From Pseudomonadales bacterium (lineage in GTDB: Bacteria > Pseudomonadota > Gammaproteobacteria > Pseudomonadales > Azotimanducaceae): DNA of 56,908 nucleotides. Positions within the stretch are counted from its first letter, which is position 1; every line of letters begins with the position of its first letter. The translations under genes were made by a program, and so were the position numbers. Below the pieces are notes generated by a model. The model did not search any database. It was not told the DNA's origin and worked only from the letters and a program-made list of their open reading frames with translations. Where the stretch lies: the NCBI GenBank assembly GCA_023300545.1, contig JALZVT010000026.1, forward strand, positions 1-56,908. Reading direction: 5' to 3'. Below are positions 51,201-56,908 of the stretch, piece by piece.

Positions 51201-51369
51201 GTCGCCTGCAATCACGTACCAGCCGCGTGCCGTCAGCGCTGATGCGGCCCACCTGTTCGTCACTCAGGGGGTAGTTGGCGAGCATCTGTTGCACCAGAGC
51301 GGTCTCGTCTTGCAGCGTGTGGGTACGCAGAGTCTGGCGGCTGGCTGAAAGCGCGGTGGTTGTAGACAT
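48235..51369 (-). CDS. putA: Bifunctional proline dehydrogenase/delta1-pyrroline-5-carboxylate dehydrogenase
   Basis: 1044 residues from ATG 51369. Proline dehydrogenase occupies about 100-430 (SVKLSALHPKYDSL; FMVRLVKGAYWDTEIKRAQ; the FAD/proline-site Arg pair RYLVRRLLENG-like, YLVRRLLEN). The P5C dehydrogenase spans about 540-1030 (ISPWNFPLAIF; ETGGQNALF with the Glu; SAGQRCSAVRVLY with catalytic Cys). It converts proline to glutamate and feeds electrons to the quinone pool. The size and absence of an N-terminal ribbon-helix-helix mark it as a short, non-regulatory (type A) PutA. It is divergent from an MFS permease, with 100 bases between the starts. Confidence 0.95.
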   Translation of the reverse strand: MSTTTALSASRQTLRTHTLQDETALVQQMLANYPLSDEQVGRISADGTRLVRDCRRRGDDKSVLDAFLQEFGLSNSEGVALMCLAEALLRVPDADTADDLIAEKVLAGDWNEHLRASDSVFVNASTWALMLTGRVISLNPDMVNDAPSWLGGLVARAGEPVIRSAMQQAMRILGGEFVLGQTLPNALDRAEGICSFDMLGEGARTEAAAQNYFDAYAHAISTLARAGDSEQAPEHSHGISVKLSALHPKYDSLHQESGLPVVIERATQLARMAAKANLNFTLDAEEAARLDISLTLFEALARDPETAGWQGLGLAVQCYSRRALDTMHWLVALAEDSNRRFMVRLVKGAYWDTEIKRAQELGLASYPVFTRKLATDLSYLSCASYVLQHEAQIYPQFATHNAHTVTAILTMTERRNFEFQRLHGMGELLFDQSKSHFNTMPTVRVYAPVGAHKELLAYLVRRLLENGANSSFVNRFLDQDTPAEFLLRDPGRVLRNLPSLTHPDIPAPVDMYGAGRRNSAGIDIFDTQAHSALQQTLDSWRTHQWHAGSIVTGELQQAAEPVPTVSPANNSTALTDQTGWVSTAGEADVDPAMQRAADAQPAWDQLGGDGRAVVLKRMADLLSENRAELMALLQREAGKTLDDALGEVREAEDFCRYYAAQAATEFAAPTLLPGPTGETNALSLHGRGVFVCISPWNFPLAIFVGQIAAALAAGNAVVAKPAEQTPLIATRAVQLLHASGVPSDVLALLIGPGSVIGAALVAHPLTAGVAMTGSTGTAQRINRVLAAKDGPIVPLIAETGGQNALFVDSTALPEQVIDDVVRSAYLSAGQRCSAVRVLYVQDDVADTVLTMLKGAMDQLTLGDPWQHSTDIGPIIDHAARTSLAEHIETMRDNGQLLHQPAEPATLNSTNFLAPALIELTHIAELDREHFGPVLHVIRFAADELERCLQELRATGFGLTLGIHSRLNARAEKIFNASLAGNVYVNRNTTGAVVGVQPFGGSGLSGTGPKAGGPHYLHRYAVERVYTVNVAASGGNTDLFRLTTA

Positions 51370-51469
51370 GGCTGATCCTGGGCTGGTTTGGCTAAGGAGA
51401 TAACAGAGCCGATTGTGACCCCAACGCAATTGCACTTAAACTGCTGTTTGTTTCTCAGGTTGCTGATGT

Positions 51470-52648
51470 ATGCGCACGCCATCCCAACAGATCCGCTTGC
51501 TGGTGTTAATGAGCATTGCGATGCCCGTGGCCTGGGCCACCTGGTCTGCGTTGTTGAACAACTTTGTGATCGAGCGGGCGGCCTTTACCGGGGCTGAAAT
51601 TGGCATTCTGCACAGTCTGCGCGAAGTGCCGGGTTTCTTGGCGTTCACGGCTGTGTTTGTGCTGCTGGTGCTGCGGGAGCAGACCTTTGCCATTGTGTCG
51701 CTGGCGGTGCTCGGGTTAGGCACGGCGCTCACCGGAGTGTTTCCGAGCGAGTATGGGCTGTATTTCACCACGGTGCTGATGAGCATTGGCTTTCACTACT
51801 TTGAGACGGTGAAGCAAAGTCTGAGTTTGCAGTGGCTGCACAAAGACGAAGCGCCGCAGTTGCTGGGTCGGTTGATCTCGGCCGGAGCGTTGACCTCGAT
51901 TGTTATCTATTCGTTGCTTTGGGTGTTTTTAACCTGGTTTGAACTCGACTACCTGTGGATTTATTTACTCGCCGGCAGCATTTGTGTCGGTATGGCGGTG
52001 TATATGAAGGTGGGGTTTCCAACCTTTAGTGCCGACAGCACCCAAACCATGGAGCTGTTTCTGCGCCGGCGCTATTGGCTGTATTACGCGCTCACCTTTT
52101 TCTCGGGGGCGCGTCGACAAATCTTTGTGGTGTTTGCCGCCTTCATGATGGTTGAAAAGTTTGGCTACGCCCCCGAACAGATTGCGCTGCTGTATTTGAT
52201 CAACCAAACCTTCAACTTCTTTTTTGCTGAACGCATTGGCGCACTGATCGGGCGCTTTGGTGAGCGGCGCGCGCTGGTGGTTGAATACGTGGGTTTGATA
52301 CTGGTGTTTACGGGCTACGCCCTGGTGACAGATGCCATGTGGGCGGCGGTGTTGTATGTCATTGACCATCTGTTCTTTGCGCTCGCCATTGCCATGAGCA
52401 CCTATTTGCAAAAGATTGGTGACCCGGAAGACATGGCCGGAACGGCCGGGGTGTCGTTCACCATTAACCACATCGCCGCTGTTGTCATTCCCGCCGTGCT
52501 GGGGTTGGTGTGGCTCAACTCGCCGTCGACGGTATTTATGCTGGGGGCCGGGTTTGCGGTGTGCTCGCTAGTGCTGGCGCTGAATGTGCCCGACAAGCCA
52601 GAGAAAGGGAATGAGGTGGTGTTTGGCAAGGGGTTGGTGTCGGCTTAG
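51470..52648 (+). CDS. MFS transporter
   Basis: 392 residues from ATG 51470; twelve membrane segments predicted, with a basic loop GRFGERRALVVEYVGLIL (about 261-278) of the superfamily. RRRYWLYYALTFFSGARRQ marks the start of the second half. I do not recognise the substrate family. Divergence from putA hints at, but does not prove, a role linked to amino-acid use. No strong ribosome site is seen. Confidence 0.75.
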   Translation: MRTPSQQIRLLVLMSIAMPVAWATWSALLNNFVIERAAFTGAEIGILHSLREVPGFLAFTAVFVLLVLREQTFAIVSLAVLGLGTALTGVFPSEYGLYFTTVLMSIGFHYFETVKQSLSLQWLHKDEAPQLLGRLISAGALTSIVIYSLLWVFLTWFELDYLWIYLLAGSICVGMAVYMKVGFPTFSADSTQTMELFLRRRYWLYYALTFFSGARRQIFVVFAAFMMVEKFGYAPEQIALLYLINQTFNFFFAERIGALIGRFGERRALVVEYVGLILVFTGYALVTDAMWAAVLYVIDHLFFALAIAMSTYLQKIGDPEDMAGTAGVSFTINHIAAVVIPAVLGLVWLNSPSTVFMLGAGFAVCSLVLALNVPDKPEKGNEVVFGKGLVSA

Positions 52649-52729
52649 GCCCCTAACAACACCCACACCCAGAGTGCGATAAACTTAAGCGATACACACA
52701 CCTGTAGTACCAGCTGGGGAGAGGGAACC

Positions 52730-54436
52730 ATGGGCTTTGACACTCTGATTAAGGGCGGCCAGGTTGTTGATGGCAGCGGCGGCGCGGCGCGCACCGCCGA
52801 CATTGGCATCAAAGACGGATTGGTTGCCGAAATGGGCGATAAACTATCAGCGCAGGGCGCGCGAGTGCTCGACGCCGATGGCGCCTTGGTGGCACCCGGC
52901 TTTGTCGATATTCACACCCACTACGACGGTCAGGCGACCTGGGCCGAACGCATGGCGCCCTCGTCACACCATGGCGTGACCTCGGTGGTGGTTGGCAATT
53001 GCGGCGTGGGCTTTGCCCCGGTGCGCGATACCGACCACAACATGCTGGTGCAGTTGATGGAGGGGGTAGAAGACATTCCAGGGGCTGCGCTGCACGAAGG
53101 CCTTAGCTGGAACTGGGAGAGTTTTCCCGATTATCTGGATGCGCTCGAACCGCGGCACTTCGATATGGACATTGGCACCCAGATGCCCCACGGCGCGTTG
53201 CGCGTGTATGTGATGGGCCAACGTGGTGCTGATCGCGAAGAGGCCACCGAAGACGACATCAAACAAATGCGTGCGCTGACCACCGAGGCGTTGCAAGCCG
53301 GAGCGCTGGGGTTTTCCAGTTCGCGCACCTTGAACCACAAATCGAGCAACGGCGAACCCACACCGTCGCTAACCGCCGAGCGTGCTGAACTGCTGGGCAT
53401 TGCTGCCGGCGTGCGAGACGCCGGCTGTGGCGTGATTGAACTGATCAGCGATTTTGATGAGCTCGACACCGAGTTTGAGTTGATCGAAACCATGGCGCGA
53501 GAAAGTACGCGACCCATGTCGATATCACTGGCCCAGGGCATCTCGCCCCACGGCTGGCGCAAAATGCTCGACAAGATTGATGCAGCCGTTGCGCGTGGCA
53601 CGCCAATAAAAGGACAGGTAGCGCCACGCGCCATTGGTGTGTTGCTGGGGCTCACCGGCAGCGTGAACCCCTTTATGACGCACCCCACCTTTAAGCGCTT
53701 GAGCACCTTGCCGCTGGCTGAGCGAGTGGCAACGCTTAAACAGCCCGAAGTTCGCGCAGCGGTATTGGCCGAGTCACCCTCTGCCAATTTCAAACTGTTT
53801 GCGCGGCTAATGGCTGACTTTGAAAAGGTCTGGGTGTTGGGCGATCCGCCTGATTACGAACCCGCACCCGAACACAGTGTGGCGGCCAAAGCCCGAGCAC
53901 TGGGCCAAGACGTCTGGGCCTATACCTATGATGCGATGCTGGAAATGGACGGCCGGCAAATGCTGTATACGCCCTTTGCCAACTACAGCGAAAACAACCT
54001 CGATTGCTGCCGCGACATGATTTTGTCGAAGAACACGGTGATGGGGTTGGGTGATGGCGGTGCGCACGTGGGCACCATCTGTGACGCCAGCTACACCACT
54101 TATTTATTGTCGCACTGGGGCAAAGACCGCACCCGGGGTGAGCTAATAGATGTGCCCACGTTGATCAAAGCCCAAACCCGCGACACCGCGTTGGCTGTTG
54201 GCCTGAGCGATCGAGGCTTGCTGGTGCCAGGTATGCGCGCTGATATTAACCTCATCGACTTCGACAACCTGCGCGTGCGCGCGCCGCGCATTGTGAATGA
54301 TCTACCCGCGGGTGGCGCACGACTCGAACAGTTGGCTGACGGTTATCTGGCGACACTGGTCGCGGGCGAGGTGACCTACCAAAACGGTCAAGCAACCGAC
54401 GCGCTGCCCGGCAGGCTGATTCGCGGTGGGCGCTAA
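52730..54436 (+). CDS. N-acyl-D-amino-acid deacylase-like amidohydrolase
   Basis: 568 residues; GGGAGAGGGAACC precedes ATG 52730. Amidohydrolase fold: beta-sandwich [14 protein letters not shown], the metal motif [14 protein letters not shown] (HxH near residue 64-66), [13 protein letters not shown], and the late metal Asp in [14 protein letters not shown]. The bound acyl group and D-amino acid cannot be deduced, and related proteins include dihydroorotase-like and unknown amidases. It opens an operon: the CoA-transferase gene overlaps its end by 11 bases. Confidence 0.86.
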   Translation: MGFDTLIKGGQVVDGSGGAARTADIGIKDGLVAEMGDKLSAQGARVLDADGALVAPGFVDIHTHYDGQATWAERMAPSSHHGVTSVVVGNCGVGFAPVRDTDHNMLVQLMEGVEDIPGAALHEGLSWNWESFPDYLDALEPRHFDMDIGTQMPHGALRVYVMGQRGADREEATEDDIKQMRALTTEALQAGALGFSSSRTLNHKSSNGEPTPSLTAERAELLGIAAGVRDAGCGVIELISDFDELDTEFELIETMARESTRPMSISLAQGISPHGWRKMLDKIDAAVARGTPIKGQVAPRAIGVLLGLTGSVNPFMTHPTFKRLSTLPLAERVATLKQPEVRAAVLAESPSANFKLFARLMADFEKVWVLGDPPDYEPAPEHSVAAKARALGQDVWAYTYDAMLEMDGRQMLYTPFANYSENNLDCCRDMILSKNTVMGLGDGGAHVGTICDASYTTYLLSHWGKDRTRGELIDVPTLIKAQTRDTALAVGLSDRGLLVPGMRADINLIDFDNLRVRAPRIVNDLPAGGARLEQLADGYLATLVAGEVTYQNGQATDALPGRLIRGGR

Positions 54437-55646
54437 GGGCATCAAAAATCAGGACGCCGCCGCCGTGAGCGGCCCACTGGCGCACCTCACCGTGCTCGAC
54501 ATGACCATCGCCCGGGCTGGCCCGACGGCGGTGCGGCTGCTGGCCGACTGGGGCGCGACAGTTATTAAGGTGGAGCAAAAACTGCCGCCGGGCAGTGGGT
54601 CGATTACTGGTGGGCGTCGCGGCCCAGACGAACAGAACCTGCATCGCAACAAGCAAAGCCTTGGCATTGATTTAAAAACCGCGGAAGGCCATGCGGCGTT
54701 TATTCGCCTGGTTGAGCAGGCTGACGTGGTGGTGGAGAATTTTCGCGCCGACGTTAAGCACCGCTTGCGCATCGATTACGACACTCTAAAACAACACAAC
54801 CCGGCATTAATTTACGCAAGCCTTTCCGGCTTTGGCCAAGACGGGCCTTACGGTGAACGTCCGGGTGTGGATCAGATTGTGCAGGGCATGAGCGGGCTGA
54901 TGAGCGTGACGGGAGATGCCGACAGTGGCCCAACACGGGTGGGCATTGCTATCAGCGACACCACGGCGGGCATGTTCTTAGGGCAGGGCCTATTGCTTGC
55001 ACTGCTGCACCGAGAACGCACGGGCGACGGCCAGTGGGTTCACACGTCGTTGCTGGAAGGCATGCTGAGCAAGCTCGATTTTCAGGGCGCGCGTTACACC
55101 ATGAACGGCGAAGTGGCGAAGGCCCAGGGCAACGACCACCCCACCCAGGCACCCATGGGCACCTACCCGGCAAGCGATGGGCTGGTGAATTTGGCCGCAC
55201 CCACTCAACGCATGTGGGAGCGCCTGTGCGCGGCGCTCGATGCCAACGCGCTGTATGCCGACGAGCGGTTTCTGACCGCGCGGGAGCGCGCAACGGGGCG
55301 AGACGAGGTGAAGGCCGCACTGTCTGCGGTAACCCAACAGTTCAACATTGCAGAATTAGTCACGCGCCTTAACTCGGCGGGTGTGCCCTGTGGCCCTATT
55401 AATGACATTGGTCAGGCCTTTGACGACCCGCAAGTTAAGCATCTGAAAATGGCGCAACCCGCGCCACACCCAGAATTGGGTGACATTCAACTGGTGCGTT
55501 CGCCCATTAATTTGTCAGGCTTTCCGCACCCGGCGCGCTTTGCTCGAGCCGCACCCGATGTGGGCGAACACTCCGCTCAAATTCTCGAACACTTTGGTTT
55601 TAGTGACGCAGAAATAACCGCGCTTGCCGCAGCCCAGGCCATTTGA
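54426..55646 (+). CDS. CaiB/BaiF (family III) CoA-transferase
   Basis: 406 residues from GTG 54426, overlapping the previous stop by 11 bases. Motifs are AGPTAVRLLADWGATVIKVE (about 30-49), ENFRADVKHRLRIDYDTL, LSGFGQDGPYGERPG, and the catalytic Asp in IAISDTTAGMF (about 176-186). Family III enzymes shuttle CoA between carboxylic acids through a mixed anhydride on that Asp. Coupling to an amidohydrolase suggests activation of the acid released by it. The transporter start overlaps its stop by one base. Confidence 0.9.
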   Translation: MGAKGIKNQDAAAVSGPLAHLTVLDMTIARAGPTAVRLLADWGATVIKVEQKLPPGSGSITGGRRGPDEQNLHRNKQSLGIDLKTAEGHAAFIRLVEQADVVVENFRADVKHRLRIDYDTLKQHNPALIYASLSGFGQDGPYGERPGVDQIVQGMSGLMSVTGDADSGPTRVGIAISDTTAGMFLGQGLLLALLHRERTGDGQWVHTSLLEGMLSKLDFQGARYTMNGEVAKAQGNDHPTQAPMGTYPASDGLVNLAAPTQRMWERLCAALDANALYADERFLTARERATGRDEVKAALSAVTQQFNIAELVTRLNSAGVPCGPINDIGQAFDDPQVKHLKMAQPAPHPELGDIQLVRSPINLSGFPHPARFARAAPDVGEHSAQILEHFGFSDAEITALAAAQAI

Positions 55647-56908
55647 TGAATACCCAGTCGGCACAACGCGCAGAGCGCCAGCTCAATCGAACCCGCACCT
55701 GGGGCTATGGGTTGGGCGACTTTGGCATCAACCTGTTTTTCATGAGTGCCATGACGTACCTCATGTATTTTTACACCGATGTGTTTGGCATTAGCGCCGC
55801 AGCAGCCGGCTCGGTGATTTTTGTCGCGCGTATTGTAGATGCAGTAACCGACCCGTTGATGGGCATGGTGATGGATCGCACCCAAACTCGCTGGGGAGCG
55901 ATGCGTCCGTATCTGTTGTTTGGCGCGATACCGCTGGCGGTGCTGGCCGTGCTGATGTTTACGGTTCCTGATTTGTCAGAAAACGGCAAACTGATTTGGG
56001 CTTACGCCACCTACATTGGCTTTGGCATCGCGTTTACGGTGGTGGGCTTGCCGTATTCCTCACTCACTGCGCGCATGACCGACGACTACGACGAGCGCAC
56101 AACACTGTCGACCGTGCGCATGGCCTGCGCCTTTAGCGGTGGGTTGCTGGTGAGCGTGAGCATGCCCGGGCTGGTGGGGTTGGCAGAGACCGAAGCCGAG
56201 GGTTACCAACGCACCATGATGCTGTTTGCGGTGGTGGCAACGCTGCTGATCTGGGTAGCCTTTGCGGCGGCCAAAGAAACCCTTGTTACGCTAGAACAAG
56301 CGCCGCTGAAAACCGTTCGAACCCCGCTCAACTTAGACCCCATTTTGCGCAACCCTCACCTGTGGGTAGTGATCGGCATTTTCTGCTGCGGCATGCTGGG
56401 CTTTACCCTGCGCTCGGCGGCCACGCCCTATTACTTTAAATATTACGTCGAGCGCCCCGACCTGATTGGCACCTATTTTCTGGTGACCTTGGGTGTAATG
56501 GTGATCGGTTTGATCGCCGTGCCACGGCTTGCCGACTGGCTTGGCAAAAGTCGATCAATTTACATTGGAGCGGCGATTACGCTGGTGGGTTGTGTACTGC
56601 TGTACCTGATGCCCAAAGACGCCATCGTGGGCATTTTCATCAGTGGCTCGCTGGTGTCGCTGGGCGCGACACCGGTGGCGGTGCTGGGCTGGGCCATGCT
56701 GCCCGATACGGTGGAGTACGCGCAGTTGCGCCACGGGGTGCGTGCTGACGGCCTGATCTATTCCACCGCGAGCTTTGTGCAGAAACTGGCCAAGGGCATA
56801 GGCGGGGCGATGATTGGCGCGATGCTGGCCCTGACGGGCTATGTGGCAAACGTTGAGCAAAGTGCTGACACCATTAACGCGATAGTAGGCCTGATGACCT
56901 GGGCGCCG
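55646..56908 (+). CDS. GPH-family (MFS superfamily) sodium:solute symporter, 3'-truncated by the window edge
   Basis: 421 codons are open from ATG 55646 to the last base, with no stop, so the C-terminus lies outside. Landmarks of the glycoside-pentoside-hexuronide:cation symporter type: YGLGDFGINLFFMSA, FVARIVDAVTDPLMGMVMD, RTQTRWGAMRPYLLFG, and later VLGWAMLPDTVEYAQLRHG. About ten or eleven helices are seen. Its coupling to the D-aminoacylase-like and CoA-transferase genes suggests uptake of the operon's substrate, not necessarily a sugar. Confidence 0.85.
   Translation, partial: MNTQSAQRAERQLNRTRTWGYGLGDFGINLFFMSAMTYLMYFYTDVFGISAAAAGSVIFVARIVDAVTDPLMGMVMDRTQTRWGAMRPYLLFGAIPLAVLAVLMFTVPDLSENGKLIWAYATYIGFGIAFTVVGLPYSSLTARMTDDYDERTTLSTVRMACAFSGGLLVSVSMPGLVGLAETEAEGYQRTMMLFAVVATLLIWVAFAAAKETLVTLEQAPLKTVRTPLNLDPILRNPHLWVVIGIFCCGMLGFTLRSAATPYYFKYYVERPDLIGTYFLVTLGVMVIGLIAVPRLADWLGKSRSIYIGAAITLVGCVLLYLMPKDAIVGIFISGSLVSLGATPVAVLGWAMLPDTVEYAQLRHGVRADGLIYSTASFVQKLAKGIGGAMIGAMLALTGYVANVEQSADTINAIVGLMTWAP

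Noticed and set aside
1-56908. CRISPR arrays, tRNA or rRNA genes, prophage or IS elements
   Set aside because: No regular spacer array, tRNA-like fold with a conserved T-loop, integrase or transposase was seen. The short repeats found have too few copies and no associated cas or tnp genes.

Overview
The window reads as a chromosomal segment of a free-living, aerobic, GC-rich gammaproteobacterium, probably marine. This is inferred from family content (Tex, the LdtD/MepK pair, ArfB, short PutA, AstE-like, DUF6356, CPXCG protein and YeiH-like exporter). It is not proved by any marker, and no rRNA or tRNA gene was seen. Coding density is very high, genes overlap by 1-13 bases in several operons, and I saw no prophage, CRISPR array, intact IS element or integrase.

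Region by region: 1-5.2 kb holds the 3' part of tex, a secreted metallo-beta-lactamase-fold protein, a GFA-domain protein, a SnoaL-like lipoprotein and small unknowns. 5.2-12.9 kb is an acyl-CoA catabolic cluster: a divergent acyl-CoA dehydrogenase, then an overlapping operon of carboxyltransferase, biotin carboxylase, enoyl-CoA hydratase and a DUF1446/AtuA protein. It resembles the acyclic-terpene (Atu) or leucine/isovalerate (Liu) pathway. 12.9-18.5 kb carries an AI-2E-type permease, a second crotonase, DUF6356, an Lrp regulator divergent from a YeiH-like exporter, and an MFS permease. 18.5-23 kb is an envelope block (MepK-like M15 peptidase, LdtD-like L,D-transpeptidase, OmpA protein). 23-26.5 kb has two overlapping membrane-type GTPases. 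26.5-33 kb has MobA, DUF2845, a cytochrome P450, a NUDIX hydrolase and a single-chain biotin-dependent acyl-CoA carboxylase.

33-38 kb contains the most notable gene. At 34819-35736 a GrdB-family protein is interrupted by an in-frame TGA that is followed, at the right distance, by a SECIS-like hairpin. It is therefore a selenoprotein, translationally coupled to an F420-type luciferase-like oxidoreductase. 38-48.2 kb has an AstE-like hydrolase, an aminotransferase, a hybrid histidine kinase, a duplicated EthD protein, and a glycosyltransferase/MBOAT/SGNH group suited to polysaccharide acylation. 48.2-56.9 kb has PutA, an MFS permease and an operon of D-aminoacylase-like amidohydrolase, CaiB-type CoA-transferase and a truncated GPH-type transporter.

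Between genes, three near-identical 24-25-nt palindromes (GGGGTCAGA...TCTGACCCC) lie only between convergent gene ends. Two genes have their stop-codon region tandemly repeated downstream. A complete small transcription unit (promoter, strong Shine-Dalgarno, 14-codon ORF, GNRA hairpin, terminator) lies on the minus strand at 33455-33682. A long-range 17-bp stem frames 4963-5072.
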